DNA of 64,000 nucleotides from Anaerolineae bacterium (GCA_013360465.1 JABWBO010000003.1:1-64000); one strand, 5' to 3'; positions 33,898 through 44,101 are shown, numbered from the stretch's first letter. Numbers and translations are program-made. The notes: generated by a model from the letters alone, not told the origin.

Positions 33898-35433
33898 ATG
33901 CTTGCGATTGTCCGTGCTTGCGCCATCGTAGGGATTGAAGGACAGATCGTCGATGTCGAAGTGGACTTCAACCCTCGTGCGGCGCTGCCCAATTTTACTA
34001 TTGTCGGGCTGCCGGACAGCGCAGTGCGCGAAAGCCGCGAGCGCGTGCGCGCGGCGATCAAGAACAGCGCGCTGAGCTTCCCCAACAAATCCTACGTGGT
34101 CAATCTGAGTCCGGCGGACCTGTTGAAGCAGGGTCCCGCCTATGATCTGAGCGTCGCCGTCGGGGTACTCGCCGCCACCGACCAGGTTCCGCTGGAATCA
34201 CTGGACGGCGCGCTGTTCGTCGGAGAGCTTTCTCTCGATGGTTCGGTGCGTCATGTCAAAGGCGTGATGTCGATGACCCTGGCGGCAGCGGCGGCAGAGA
34301 TGAAGACGATCTACGTGCCTATGGAAGATGTATACGAGGCGGCGCTGGTCGAAGGCATCGATGTGATCCCGGTGAGTTCCCTGGGGCAGCTGGTCGAGCA
34401 TCTCTACAAGCTCGCGCCGATTCCGCCGTTCACGCTTGACGCCGACCAACTGCTGCGTGCCGACGGCGATCTGCCCGCAGGCTTGACCGATTTCGCCGAC
34501 ATTCGCGGGCAGGAGATGGCGAAACGGGCGCTGGAAATCGCTGCGGCGGGCAATCACAATTTGCGCATGAGCGGTCCGCCGGGGTCGGGCAAGACCCTGC
34601 TGGCGCGCGCCCTGCCGGGAATCCTGCCCTATCTTTCCCTTGAAGAAGCGCTGGAGGTCACGCGCATCTACTCCGTCGCCGACATGCTGCCAGGCGACCG
34701 CTCACTGATGCGCGTGCGCCCTTTCCGCGCGCCGCATCACACCATCAGCCAGGCAGGCATGGTCGGCGGCGGGACCATGCCCCGTCCCGGCGAGGTGACG
34801 CTGGCGCATCGCGGCGTACTCTTCCTCGATGAAGTCAATGAGCATGGGCAGCACACGCTTGAGGCGCTGCGCCAGCCCATCGAGGACAAGATCGTCACCA
34901 TCAGCCGCGCCAGAGGCGCGCTGACCTTCCCCGCCAATTTTTTGCTCGTCCTGGCGCACAACCCCTGCCCGTGCGGCTTCTTTGGCGACCCGGTTAAAGC
35001 CTGCACCTGCACCCCGACGATGATCGCCCGCTATCAGAGCAAACTCTCTGGTCCCCTGCTCGACCGCATCGACATCCACATCGACGTGCCGCGCGTGGAG
35101 TATGACAAGCTGCTGGGGAATGAGCGCGCCGAGACATCGGCGCAGGTGCGGAATCGAATTGAAGCGGCACGGGCGCGCCAGCGGGAGCGCTTCGCCGGGA
35201 GCGGATTGGTCGCCAACGCCGACATGGGGGTGAGCGAGATTCAGGCGTTTTGTGCCCTCAGGTCCGATGCCAAGCAGATGCTCGACATCGCCGTGCGCCG
35301 CATGAACCTGAGCGCCCGGTCATACCACCGCGTCGTCAAGCTCAGCCGGACGATTGCCGACCTCGCCGACTGCGATCTGATCCAGGTCGAGCATGTCGCC
35401 GAGGCGATTCAGTACCGCCCGAAGACGCAGTGA
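33898..35433 (+). CDS. comM: YifB/ComM family Mg-chelatase-like AAA ATPase
   Basis: A 511-residue protein. The N-terminal Lon-protease-like domain (residues 1-170, NFTIVGLPDSAVRESRERVRAAI) is followed by an MCM/Mg-chelatase AAA core with Walker A SGPPGSGKT, Walker B GVLFLDEVNE, the RAPHHTIS motif and a Cys cluster (NPCPCGFFGDPVKACTC), then a C-terminal Mg-chelatase lid. ComM is a hexameric helicase promoting branch migration during natural transformation. Other competence genes are not seen here. The start is ATG 33898, with CGGAG eight bases upstream. It is convergent with pfkA. Confidence 0.93.
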   Translation: MLAIVRACAIVGIEGQIVDVEVDFNPRAALPNFTIVGLPDSAVRESRERVRAAIKNSALSFPNKSYVVNLSPADLLKQGPAYDLSVAVGVLAATDQVPLESLDGALFVGELSLDGSVRHVKGVMSMTLAAAAAEMKTIYVPMEDVYEAALVEGIDVIPVSSLGQLVEHLYKLAPIPPFTLDADQLLRADGDLPAGLTDFADIRGQEMAKRALEIAAAGNHNLRMSGPPGSGKTLLARALPGILPYLSLEEALEVTRIYSVADMLPGDRSLMRVRPFRAPHHTISQAGMVGGGTMPRPGEVTLAHRGVLFLDEVNEHGQHTLEALRQPIEDKIVTISRARGALTFPANFLLVLAHNPCPCGFFGDPVKACTCTPTMIARYQSKLSGPLLDRIDIHIDVPRVEYDKLLGNERAETSAQVRNRIEAARARQRERFAGSGLVANADMGVSEIQAFCALRSDAKQMLDIAVRRMNLSARSYHRVVKLSRTIADLADCDLIQVEHVAEAIQYRPKTQ

Positions 35434-35487
35434 TCACTGCGCCCCACCCGGCAAATCCTCTGAAGAGATCCTTCAGCCTGTACGGCG

Positions 35488-36588
35488 TCAGTCGCCCAGG
35501 TTGATCCCCAGGTTGCGCGCAGTCTCGATCCAGGGGTGGTCCAGCGGAACCGTCTTGCGCTTGCCGACCACCTCTTCCAGCGGAACCGGTTCGGTCGAAT
35601 CGCCCCGTGCCGCAACCATCACGCCGAAGACGCCTTCGTGGATATAACGCGCACACGCCGATCCCAGACGGGTCGCCAGCAGGCGGTCGGCAGGCGACGG
35701 AATGCCGCCGCGCTGAACGTGGCCGAGGATCGTCACGCGCGACTCCAACCCGGTCAGCCCTTCCAACTGCTGCGTGAGCTTCTGCGTGCTGTTCAGCCGT
35801 TCGGCTTCCAGGGCGGCGAGTTCAGCCTTGGCGTCCTTGCCCTTGCCGTTCTTGCTGGCTTCCAGAATTCGCTCGTGCAGTTCCTGCGGGACCGCCCCTT
35901 CCGAGACGGCGACGATGCTGAACCCCTTCCCGTCGCGCACCCGCTGACGGATCGAGGTCGCCACTTTCTCGGCACTGTAGGGAATCTCCGGGATCAGGAT
36001 GACATCCGCGCCGCCGGCGATACCCGCACCGAGCGCCAGCCAGCCGGCATTATGCCCCATCACTTCCACCACGATGATGCGGTGATGGCTGTGCGCGGTG
36101 CTGTGCAGGCGGTCGATTGCCTCGGTAGCGATGGTCAGCGCCGTGTCATAGCCAAACGTGATGTCGGTCATCGCCACGTCGTTGTCGATGGTTTTCGGCA
36201 GCGTGATGATGTTCAGCCCCTGCTTCATCAGGTGAAAAGCGTTCTTCACTGTGCCGCCGCCGCCCAGGCAGACCAGCACATCCAAATGATGGTTATGGTA
36301 GGTTTCCACCATCACGTCGGTCATGTCCATCGTCTTGCTGCCGATGGGCATCTTCTGTGGTTTATCGCGACTCGTCCCCAGGATCGTCCCGCCGATGGTG
36401 AGAATTCCCGAAAGCGCAGCGCTGTTCAGAGTCACAGTCCGGTTTTCCATCAAGCCGCGAAAACCGTCGCGAAAACCGATGATCTGCATCCCATAGGCGT
36501 TCAACCCCGCCTTACCCACGCCGCGAATCGCGGCGTTCAATCCGGGACTATCGCCACCTGCCGTCAAGATTCCGATGTACTGAGTCAT
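35488..36588 (-). CDS. pfkA: 6-phosphofructokinase
   Basis: A 366-residue phosphofructokinase that phosphorylates fructose-6-phosphate in glycolysis. [17 protein letters not shown] opens the protein; [13 protein letters not shown] and [12 protein letters not shown] hold catalytic and substrate residues. The nucleotide loop reads GGGGT where most family members have GGDGT/S or GGDD, so the usual acidic residue is Gly. Lys precedes TIDND, a feature shared with PPi-dependent and actinobacterial-type enzymes. The phosphoryl donor is therefore uncertain. The start is ATG 36588. The frame extends 48 codons upstream without family similarity. It is divergent from pgi across 170 bases. Confidence 0.9.
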   Translation of the reverse strand: MTQYIGILTAGGDSPGLNAAIRGVGKAGLNAYGMQIIGFRDGFRGLMENRTVTLNSAALSGILTIGGTILGTSRDKPQKMPIGSKTMDMTDVMVETYHNHHLDVLVCLGGGGTVKNAFHLMKQGLNIITLPKTIDNDVAMTDITFGYDTALTIATEAIDRLHSTAHSHHRIIVVEVMGHNAGWLALGAGIAGGADVILIPEIPYSAEKVATSIRQRVRDGKGFSIVAVSEGAVPQELHERILEASKNGKGKDAKAELAALEAERLNSTQKLTQQLEGLTGLESRVTILGHVQRGGIPSPADRLLATRLGSACARYIHEGVFGVMVAARGDSTEPVPLEEVVGKRKTVPLDHPWIETARNLGINLGD

Positions 36589-36624
36589 GGTCACACGCTC
36601 TTCATCATTTCCCCTGCACTGATG

Positions 36625-36654
36625 ATAACACTTTGCGGCGTTTCGCCGATACAA
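36625..36654 (-). promoter_or_regulatory. candidate pfkA promoter with inverted repeat in spacer
   Basis: On the minus strand, TTGTAT (36654-36649), an 18-base spacer and TGTTAT (36630-36625). The spacer contains the inverted repeat CGGCG-AAA-CGCCG (36636-36648), which could bind a regulator. Confidence 0.35.
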
Positions 36655-36758
36655 GACGCCATCGGCGGCTTCAGGCTTCGGGGCAAGATTCGATCTTCGC
36701 GCGAACTGAGCGATAATATCCTCCTGAATCACGCCAACCGTTATCCTGGGGAGACTCC

Positions 36759-38405
36759 ATGACTGCGCTCAGTAGTTCGCCCACCTGGCTCCGTTTGCAG
36801 CAGCATCATCAAACGATGCGCGCCGTCCACATGCGCGATCTGTTCGTGCAGGACCCGCAGCGTTTTGAACGCTTCTCTATCCGTTTCGGGGACATTCTTT
36901 TTGACTATTCCAAAAACCGTATCACCCCTGAAACCATGCGCCTGCTGCTCGAACTGGCACGTGAAGCCGATCTCTCAGCTCGCATCGAAGCCATGTTCTC
37001 TGGATCGAAAATCAACGTCACCGAAGATCGCGCCGTGCTGCACGTCGCTCTGCGCAACCGAAGCAGCACGCCTATCCTGGTCGATGGCGTTGATGTCATG
37101 CCGGACGTGAATCGCGTCTTAAGCCGGATGCGAGCCTTCAGCGAGGCGGTACGTTCCGGGTCCTGGCGCGGTTTCACCGGCAAACCGATCTCCGATGTGG
37201 TGAATATAGGCATCGGCGGTTCCGACCTGGGACCCAAGATGGTCACGCTGGCGCTGGCGCACTATGCCAAGCCCGATCTGCACATGCACTTCGTCTCTAA
37301 CGTCGATGGCACAGACATCGCTGAGGTCCTGAAGCAGGTCAGCCCGGAAACGACGCTCTTCCTCGTCGCTTCCAAGACCTTCACGACGCAGGAGACGATG
37401 ACCAACGCCCACAGCGCGCGCCGGTGGTTCCTGAATGCCGCCCAAGACGAGACGGCGGTCGCCAAACACTTCGCCGCTCTCTCCACCAATACCGAGAAGG
37501 TCCGAGCCTTCGGCATCGACCCGCAGAACATGTTCGAATTCTGGGATTGGGTCGGCGGGCGCTATTCCCTGTGGTCCGCCATCGGGCTGTCCATCGCTCT
37601 GGCGGTCGGCATGGACAACTTCGAAGCGCTGTTGAGCGGGGCGCATCACGCAGATCAGCACTTCCGTCAAACCCCTCTCGATCAGAATATCCCGGTCATC
37701 ATGGCGCTGCTGGGCATCTGGTACAACAATTTCTTCGGGGCAGAGACAGCCGCCATCCTGCCCTATGACCAGTATCTCTCACGCTTCCCTGCCTACTTCC
37801 AGCAGGGAGATATGGAGAGTAACGGCAAGACCGTCACCCTGACCGGCGAGCGAGTCGATTACAGCACTGGACCGGTGATCTGGGGCGAACCGGGGACGAA
37901 CGGTCAGCATGCTTTCTATCAGCTCATCCATCAGGGAACCAAACTCATCCCCTGCGACTTTCTCGCTCCGGCGCAGACGCTCAACCCCCTGGGCGACCAT
38001 CATCCGATTCTGCTGGCGAACTTTTTCGCTCAGACCGAGGCGCTGATGAAAGGTAAGACTCCCGACGAAGCGCGCGTCGAGCTGATCGCCGCCGGCGACC
38101 CGAATCCTTCGGAACGCCTCGTCGCGGCGAAGACCTTCGAAGGCAACAAACCTTCGAACTCCATCCTGTTCGACAGACTGACACCACAGATCCTCGGCGC
38201 GCTCATCGCCCTTTACGAACACAAAATCTTCACCCAGGGGGTGATCTGGCGGATCAACTCCTTCGACCAGTGGGGCGTCGAACTGGGCAAACAGCTCGCC
38301 AAAGCCATCGAACCAGAACTCAAAGGGGAGATTCCGGTGACCAGCCACGATTCCTCGACGAACGGGCTGATTAACGCCTATAAACGGATGCGCGATGTCC
38401 GGTGA
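36759..38405 (+). CDS. pgi: glucose-6-phosphate isomerase
   Basis: Interconverts glucose-6-phosphate and fructose-6-phosphate. The 548-residue protein is of the long eukaryotic/proteobacterial type: [12 protein letters not shown], the [10 protein letters not shown] segment, [28 protein letters not shown], the catalytic Glu region [19 protein letters not shown], and the C-terminal [13 protein letters not shown]. The ATG start follows GGGGAGA. It is divergent from pfkA, so adjacent steps of glycolysis share an intergenic control region. It supplies the substrate of GlmS. Confidence 0.97.
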   Translation: MTALSSSPTWLRLQQHHQTMRAVHMRDLFVQDPQRFERFSIRFGDILFDYSKNRITPETMRLLLELAREADLSARIEAMFSGSKINVTEDRAVLHVALRNRSSTPILVDGVDVMPDVNRVLSRMRAFSEAVRSGSWRGFTGKPISDVVNIGIGGSDLGPKMVTLALAHYAKPDLHMHFVSNVDGTDIAEVLKQVSPETTLFLVASKTFTTQETMTNAHSARRWFLNAAQDETAVAKHFAALSTNTEKVRAFGIDPQNMFEFWDWVGGRYSLWSAIGLSIALAVGMDNFEALLSGAHHADQHFRQTPLDQNIPVIMALLGIWYNNFFGAETAAILPYDQYLSRFPAYFQQGDMESNGKTVTLTGERVDYSTGPVIWGEPGTNGQHAFYQLIHQGTKLIPCDFLAPAQTLNPLGDHHPILLANFFAQTEALMKGKTPDEARVELIAAGDPNPSERLVAAKTFEGNKPSNSILFDRLTPQILGALIALYEHKIFTQGVIWRINSFDQWGVELGKQLAKAIEPELKGEIPVTSHDSSTNGLINAYKRMRDVR

Positions 38406-38435
38406 ACTGACAGCGCGCAGCGCTGAAGCATAGCC

Positions 38436-39149
38436 ATGCTGTACGTCAGCATCGCCCTGGTCATCTTCGCCGCCATCCTCATCCAAAGCATCGCCGGCTT
38501 CGGCGTTGCTTTGGTCGCCATGCCCTTCCTGACCAGCCTGATCGCACCGGTCGAAGCCAGCACCCTGATGGCGATCACCGCAGTGCCGCTCCAGATCATC
38601 ATCCTTCGGCGCTATTGGCATGCGCTGGAAGCGCGTTCCCTCTGGCGGTTGATCCTCGGCGCGGTGGTCGGCATTCCTGTCGGAGTGCTGGCAATTGCCC
38701 GTCTGGACGAGCAGATCATCCTGTTCATCCTCGGCATCGTCCTGGTCGTCTACTCCCTGTACAGTATGGCGCGCTTCCGGTTGCCTCCCGTCGAGTCGCC
38801 TCGATGGGGCTACCTGTTCGGTTTAGCCTCTGGACTGCTGAGCGGGGCGTTCAACACGGGAGGTCCCCCGCTCGTCGTCTATGGGACCGCTCGCGAATGG
38901 CGTCCCGATGTCTTTCGCGCCAACCTGCAGATGCTGCTGATGGTCAACAGCACCGTCGTGATCATCGCTCATCTCATCGCCGGTCACATGACCGAGGCGG
39001 TACTCAGCTACTACGTCGTCACGCTGCCAGTCGTATTCATCGGCACAGCGCTGGGTTTTCGCATCAGCAGCCGCGTCAACGAATCAGTCTTTCGCCGTAT
39101 CGTACTCGTGCTGCTGCTGTTGATCGGCATTCGCCTGCTGTTTCCGTAA
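38436..39149 (+). CDS. TSUP family transporter (TauE/SafE)
   Basis: A 237-residue protein with about eight transmembrane helices. The N-terminal QSIAGFGVALVAMPFL and the central GLLSGAFNTGGPPLVVYG are the paired motifs of the TauE/SafE family, which exports or imports sulfite, sulfoacetate, taurine products or other organic anions. It starts 30 bases after pgi and is probably read through from it. The substrate cannot be named from sequence. Confidence 0.9.
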   Translation: MLYVSIALVIFAAILIQSIAGFGVALVAMPFLTSLIAPVEASTLMAITAVPLQIIILRRYWHALEARSLWRLILGAVVGIPVGVLAIARLDEQIILFILGIVLVVYSLYSMARFRLPPVESPRWGYLFGLASGLLSGAFNTGGPPLVVYGTAREWRPDVFRANLQMLLMVNSTVVIIAHLIAGHMTEAVLSYYVVTLPVVFIGTALGFRISSRVNESVFRRIVLVLLLLIGIRLLFP

Positions 39150-39166
39150 CGGCAGGTGAATGCTGC

Positions 39167-40573
39167 TCAGGCGAACTGAGGCAGATACTCGGCGAATTCC
39201 GCCAGCAGGTCATCCAGCATGGCGCGCGCGACGGCGATATCGGTCACCATCGGGTCGAGCAGCAGCGCTTGCAGCGCCAGGAAGCGGTCGCCTTTCACCG
39301 CTGCTTCGACGACGATCTCGGTGCGCTGCAGCTCGCGGCGGCAGAGTTCGGCAATTGCCGGAGGCAGCGGCGGAAAGCTCAACCCCTGAATCCCCATTGC
39401 TGAGACCACGCCAGGGACTTCGATGATGGCGTCACCGGGCAGGTTGGGGATCAACCCGCCGTTGTTGGGGATATTGAGCTGGTGGCTGTAGTAGTCGGTA
39501 TCCCAATGGAGCGCCTCGATGATTTCGGGGATCGGCTCCTCAAGGATGGCGAACCGTGACAGATTCGCCAGTTCTTCCACCGCCATCTCGCCGCTGACGA
39601 TGGACCGCGCCAGCGCCCACCGTTCGGCACGCCGTTTGCGGTTCCCATCCCAGCTTTGCAGTTTCAGATCATACTTCACCCAGGGCTGCGTGACCGGATC
39701 ATGCGTATAGGCGATATACTCACACATGTGACTGTCGCCCGCCGTCGGCATCATGCCGAAGATCTGGAACATGTCGCGGGAGAGCGGTTCGAATTCGGCA
39801 TATTGCTCGCTGAACCAGCGTTCGCGCAGCAGCGGGTAAAGATCTTCTCCTGTATGACGATCTGTGATGCTGTAGACCCAGGAGAAGTGATTGATGCCGG
39901 CAGCCTTGATGTTGAGATGTTCAAGCCCTGCCAGCGCCACCGGGATGAACCGGGGCATGTTCGAGGCGTCGGTATGCACGTGGAAGTGTTCCGGCGCTTC
40001 CAATCCCCAGCGGTCGCCAAGGACATGCGCCGCCATCGCGTATCCCCACAGCAGTTGGTGACACAACCCCAGTACCTTGATGCGTGTGTACTTGTGGACG
40101 GCATAGCTCAGGCGGATCAGCGGATTGGTGACGTTGAGATACCAGGCATCCGGGCACAGCCTTTCCATGTCCCTGGCGATATCCAGGATAACCGGCAGGT
40201 TGCGCGCTGTGTGCGAGAACGCCCCTGGACCGCCGTTTTCGGCATAGGGCTGCCGTACGCCATGACGCAGAGGAATCTGCCAGTCCATCTCCCAGACTGT
40301 CTCACGGGGTCCCACCTGAATGGACACGATCACGAAATCTGCGCCGGGCAGAACTTCTTCACGACGGGTGGAACTGGTGATCGTCATCTGTCCACCCCAC
40401 GCCTGGTTCATCTTCTCCGCCAGGCGGGTCATCAACGCCAATCCCTCTTCGTTGATGTCCACCAGTGCCAGTTCCGCGCCGCGCAAACGCGGATGGCGAA
40501 TGATCCGCGCCAGCGCGCCCAAACCGAAAATCGCGCTTCCCGCGCCAATGATGACGATCTTGGGTGGCTTCAT
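39167..40573 (-). CDS. GH4 family NAD-dependent glycosidase
   Basis: A 468-residue glycoside hydrolase family 4 enzyme. The Rossmann loop IIGAGSAIFG binds NAD; NVTNPLIRLSY, GLCHQ (metal-binding Cys-His) and INHFSWV follow in family order. These enzymes open glycosides by transient oxidation at C3, needing NAD and usually Mn2+, and accept alpha- or beta-glucosides, galactosides or uronides. The exact specificity is not evident. The start is ATG 40573; the frame continues 18 codons upstream without similarity. It is the last gene of the ABC transporter operon, so it probably cleaves the imported sugar in the cytoplasm. Confidence 0.9.
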   Translation of the reverse strand: MKPPKIVIIGAGSAIFGLGALARIIRHPRLRGAELALVDINEEGLALMTRLAEKMNQAWGGQMTITSSTRREEVLPGADFVIVSIQVGPRETVWEMDWQIPLRHGVRQPYAENGGPGAFSHTARNLPVILDIARDMERLCPDAWYLNVTNPLIRLSYAVHKYTRIKVLGLCHQLLWGYAMAAHVLGDRWGLEAPEHFHVHTDASNMPRFIPVALAGLEHLNIKAAGINHFSWVYSITDRHTGEDLYPLLRERWFSEQYAEFEPLSRDMFQIFGMMPTAGDSHMCEYIAYTHDPVTQPWVKYDLKLQSWDGNRKRRAERWALARSIVSGEMAVEELANLSRFAILEEPIPEIIEALHWDTDYYSHQLNIPNNGGLIPNLPGDAIIEVPGVVSAMGIQGLSFPPLPPAIAELCRRELQRTEIVVEAAVKGDRFLALQALLLDPMVTDIAVARAMLDDLLAEFAEYLPQFA

Positions 40574-40646
40574 GGTCTTTCGGGATTCTCCTCGACTATC
40601 GGGCGGTCGTTTCGGTATGCCGCCCATCGATTCTCTGCTTCAGGGC

Positions 40647-41687
40647 TTAAGGCTTGATATAGCGGGTCAGCGCATCGAACTGAGCGTCGCGATGGGCGGC
40701 GGCTGCCGCCGGCGCATCATCAGCGCTCAGCGAATGGTAGACGATACCGTATACCGCGCGGGCGACAGCAGCCGGGTCTTCGCTGCCGGGATACGTGACA
40801 TTGCGCCCGACCATCACGCCGCGCACATTCGGGCGCGCCTTCATGCCGACGGCGAAGGAGGCATACATCATGCTGGGGTCTTCCTCGGAAGGTCCTCCCA
40901 GAAGGATGATCGGCAGCGTCGTCGCCTGGGCTACGCGGTCAAACCCCTCACAGTAAGGCAGCTTGAGCCAGATGTAGCGCGAAGAATCGCCAAAAGAAGC
41001 GCACACGCCAACCAGCTTGATCAGTTCCTCCATCGTGTTTTTCAGGACATACCTGCCGTCCACTTTTTCGGTGCGGAGCGGCTCGACGAAGGACGGCAGA
41101 TGATGCCGGTTGAGATCGGTCACGGCGCGCGCACAGTAATCCACCGTGTCGAGCGTTCGCTCATCACTCGGATCAAAGCGCAGCAGCATCTTGCCGCCGT
41201 CGAGCCGCTGTTCAGCAATCGCTTCGGCGCTGTATGCGCCGAAACGATCATCGATCTCGCCGACGACGCCGGCGACACCGCCGCGCTGCATACACCCGAT
41301 GAGGACGCGACCGTCCAGGAACGAGGGTCCCCCACCCTGCTGGATCAGATGATCGACGATCAGAAGTTCGTCGATCATGTCGGGCGTACTCATGAAGCCG
41401 TCAAATTCGGTCGCCAGCAGCACGCGCAGGATACGCCCAAGGTACTGCTGGCGGTCGCCCATCGCGAACGGCTGTCCGCCGATGTTGGTCACCCCCCGCC
41501 CCGGATGATCGGCGGCGAGGATTGTCAGCTTGCCGCGCGGGGCAAGGTGCGCACGCTGTTTGCGCGACTGCGCCTGTCGGCTGATGATCTCCGGGTCATT
41601 TACCCGCGACTCGGTAATCCGGTCAAAGATGTAATCGGGGAAGAATGCCTTGAGATCGAAGTGGTACGACTTTGCACCTTTTTTCAT
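40647..41687 (-). CDS. Cgl0159-type (beta/alpha)8 aldolase
   Basis: A 346-residue protein of the DeoC/LacD/FbaB-like aldolase superfamily, the group named after Corynebacterium Cgl0159. AADHPGRG near the N-terminus and IWLKLPYCEGFDRVAQ followed by ILLGGPS (strands 6 and 7) hold the expected Schiff-base lysine and phosphate-binding glycines. It would cleave a phosphorylated ketose or deoxyketose to a triose phosphate and an aldehyde. The start is ATG 41687, after GGAGAG. It sits between a phosphofructokinase-like gene and a GH4 gene in the sugar operon, matching the isomerase-kinase-aldolase logic. Confidence 0.8.
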   Translation of the reverse strand: MKKGAKSYHFDLKAFFPDYIFDRITESRVNDPEIISRQAQSRKQRAHLAPRGKLTILAADHPGRGVTNIGGQPFAMGDRQQYLGRILRVLLATEFDGFMSTPDMIDELLIVDHLIQQGGGPSFLDGRVLIGCMQRGGVAGVVGEIDDRFGAYSAEAIAEQRLDGGKMLLRFDPSDERTLDTVDYCARAVTDLNRHHLPSFVEPLRTEKVDGRYVLKNTMEELIKLVGVCASFGDSSRYIWLKLPYCEGFDRVAQATTLPIILLGGPSEEDPSMMYASFAVGMKARPNVRGVMVGRNVTYPGSEDPAAVARAVYGIVYHSLSADDAPAAAAAHRDAQFDALTRYIKP

Positions 41688-41765
41688 GAACGTCTCTCCT
41701 GTTAAGCCGCCGGATCGGGCAGCCATCGTTGTGGTGCAGTCAGGAGCGCTGATTGCGCTCCCTCA

Positions 41766-42974
41766 TCAGAACAGCTTCTTGGGAATCGAACGATTCGGCA
41801 AACGGACCAGAGGCGGGGGCATCTCGCCGATAAGCGGCGCGGCATAGCTGATGAATTCGGGCGTCACCATCGTGCCAGCCTCGTTCATATAAGCGCGCGG
41901 CAGCCGTTTCTCCCGGTTGAAGACCTGCTCCAGCGGAATCGTGCCGGTGCGCGCCAGGTATGGCACGGTGGAGAGGCGCTCCAACGTGACCATGAAATCC
42001 GTGCGATCCTGCGCCATCTGGCGGACCGCCTCCACGCCAACCCGCCAAGCTTCGCTCACGTCGATCTCACTCAGGCAGGCGCTCAGTGAGCGCCCGATCA
42101 AGCCGGGGCGCAGGGTTCGTGCCTGCAGGCTGAGGCGTTCGCGCACCCGCCGGGCAAGGTATGCCGACACACCAGCGCCCAGCGTGAAGATCGGGCGTCC
42201 CATGCTGTCCGCTGCGCTGTTCGCCTCCTGCCCGATGGGCACACCTGCCGCGTCGCGCAGTCCCTCGGCGACGACGACGAAAACGCGCCCCAGACGCGCA
42301 TACGCCGCGCTGACCGCGTCCAGGAAGCGATCTTCCTCAAAAGGGATTTCCGGCACATAGACTAGGTGTGGAGCGTCTTCCGGGTCATGTCGTAACAGCG
42401 CCGACGAGGCGGCAAGCCATCCGGCGTCGCGTCCCATCGCCTCAAGGATGCTGACGGAATCAAAGGTCGCCATCGCCTCAAGGTCGCGCCCGGTGTCGCG
42501 CGCTGCCAGCGCCAGAAAGCGCGCGGCGCTGCCAAAGCCGGGCGAATGATCGGTGGCGGCAATGTCATTGTCGATGGTTTTCGGCGCGCCGGCGACCAGC
42601 AGGGGATAGCTGAATGTCTCGGCAGCCTGGGCGATGCGGTGGCAGACGAACATCGACCCATTGCCGCCGATCTGCAGGACGAAACGGATATTGTGCGCCC
42701 GGAGCGCCGTGAACAGGCGCTCGTAATCGTCGTCGCGCAGTTTATGGCGGCTTGTCCCCAGAGCAGCAGCGGGAGTCCGCGCCAGCGCGTGCAGATCGAG
42801 ATCGCGCGACAGATCGATGAGCGTCTCGCTCAAGATGCCCTCGACTCCGTGCCGCGCGCCGTAGACAGCGTGGAAACAATTGTAGCGCTGAGCTTCGGCA
42901 AGCGCGCCGGCAAGCGTCGCATTGATAACCGGCGACGAACCGCCGGACTGCATGATCAGCAGGACGCCGCGCAA
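41766..42974 (-). CDS. phosphofructokinase-like sugar kinase
   Basis: A 402-residue PFK-A superfamily enzyme. It matches the branch usually annotated PPi-dependent: QSGGSSPVIN, PKTIDNDIAATDHSPGFGSA, EAMGRDAGWLAAS and VYVPEIPFEED. The donor loop reads GGNGS; family relatives usually have GGNDS, where the Asp favours pyrophosphate, so Gly there may allow ATP. TTG 42974 lies eight bases after GAGG; the GTG three codons upstream is too close to that site. It is embedded in a sugar transporter operon, apart from the housekeeping pfkA, so its substrate may be a ketose phosphate or free ketose other than fructose-6-phosphate. Confidence 0.82.
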   Translation of the reverse strand: MRGVLLIMQSGGSSPVINATLAGALAEAQRYNCFHAVYGARHGVEGILSETLIDLSRDLDLHALARTPAAALGTSRHKLRDDDYERLFTALRAHNIRFVLQIGGNGSMFVCHRIAQAAETFSYPLLVAGAPKTIDNDIAATDHSPGFGSAARFLALAARDTGRDLEAMATFDSVSILEAMGRDAGWLAASSALLRHDPEDAPHLVYVPEIPFEEDRFLDAVSAAYARLGRVFVVVAEGLRDAAGVPIGQEANSAADSMGRPIFTLGAGVSAYLARRVRERLSLQARTLRPGLIGRSLSACLSEIDVSEAWRVGVEAVRQMAQDRTDFMVTLERLSTVPYLARTGTIPLEQVFNREKRLPRAYMNEAGTMVTPEFISYAAPLIGEMPPPLVRLPNRSIPKKLF

Positions 42975-43032
42975 GCTGGACACCTCATCTCGAACCCACT
43001 GACAGACAATACGGCATTCACCACCTCGCAGA

Positions 43033-44085
43033 TCATTTCATGCCGGTTGTGGCGATACCGCTCGTGATGTAGCGCTGCAAGAAGGCGAAAATGAACGTGA
43101 TCGGCAGCAGCGTCAGGACGGTCATCGCCAGGAGCAGGTCCCACTGGACCTGCAGTTCACCGCCAAACGACGCCAGCCCTACCTGAAGCGTAAACAGTTC
43201 GCTCTTGGAAAGCACAATCTTCGGCCATAGAAAATCATTCCAGCGCCACATGATCGAAAAGATCGTCAGCACTGCCAGCGCCGGTCGCGCCAGCGGCAGG
43301 ATGATTTGCAGGTAGATTCGCCACTCGCTCGCCCCGTCGATGCGCGCCGATTCCAGCAGTTCATCCGGGATGGTGAGCATGTACTGACGCAGCAGAAAGA
43401 CTCCCGTCGGTGTCGCCGCCGCCGGGACGATGACGCCAAGCAGGTTGTTGAGCATCCCCAGGTTCTGGAGGACGAGGAAGACCGGGATCAGGATGACCGA
43501 CAGCGGGACGAGCAGCGTGCCGATAGTGGTGACCAATACGGCATCACGACCAGGAAACTGGTACTTGCTGAGGGCGAACGCCGCCATGCTGTTGATCAGC
43601 AGCGTGAGCGCGGTCGCTACGACCGTGACGACGACGCTGTTACCCAGATACGTCCAGAAGTTGAACCGCTCCGCCCCCAGCGTGTAGTTTTCGAGCGAGA
43701 AGTAGATCGACTCGACGGGCGTGCGCTGGTTGATGTTCACACGGATGATCTCCTCCGGCGCGGCAGGATCGACCATCTGCGCTTCGATGCCGACCCGCCG
43801 CACCTGGGCGAGACGCCGTATCGTGCCGTCCTCCAGGGTCACATCGTATAGCGCCAGCGGCTCATCATAGCCGACAACCGCTGCGACCTCCTGCCGATAA
43901 GGCATCAGGCGGGGGGGGAAACGGATCAAGTCCGCCTGGGTCTTGAAGGATGACATCACCAGCCATATGACGGGACCAAACATCAGGAACGTCCCAAACA
44001 GCAGATAGCCGTAGGTCAGCCAGTCGCTCAAAGAGAGGCGCTTCTTGCCGCGCGTATTCGTCAGAAAGGTCCGCACTGTTCGCAT
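43033..44085 (-). CDS. CUT1 sugar ABC transporter permease, MalG-like
   Basis: A 350-residue inner-membrane permease with six transmembrane helices. The cytoplasmic EAA loop that contacts the ATPase is ESARIDGASEWRIYLQIILP. Between the first and second helices is an extra-cytoplasmic, beta-rich insertion of about 75 residues (roughly 60-135) containing YDVTLEDGTIRRLAQVRRVG; this makes it longer than the usual 275-300. The start is ATG 44085, after AGGAGGCGAGG. It pairs with the next gene upstream. No ATPase gene lies in the operon, so a shared MsmK/UgpC-type ATPase elsewhere is assumed. Confidence 0.9.
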   Translation of the reverse strand: MRTVRTFLTNTRGKKRLSLSDWLTYGYLLFGTFLMFGPVIWLVMSSFKTQADLIRFPPRLMPYRQEVAAVVGYDEPLALYDVTLEDGTIRRLAQVRRVGIEAQMVDPAAPEEIIRVNINQRTPVESIYFSLENYTLGAERFNFWTYLGNSVVVTVVATALTLLINSMAAFALSKYQFPGRDAVLVTTIGTLLVPLSVILIPVFLVLQNLGMLNNLLGVIVPAAATPTGVFLLRQYMLTIPDELLESARIDGASEWRIYLQIILPLARPALAVLTIFSIMWRWNDFLWPKIVLSKSELFTLQVGLASFGGELQVQWDLLLAMTVLTLLPITFIFAFLQRYITSGIATTGMK

Positions 44086-44101
44086 GTCGTCGCCTCGCCT
44101 C

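Noticed and set aside
40320-41705. 461-residue plus-strand frame across GH4 and aldolase genes
   Set aside because: It spans two well-supported minus-strand genes and has no domain signature.
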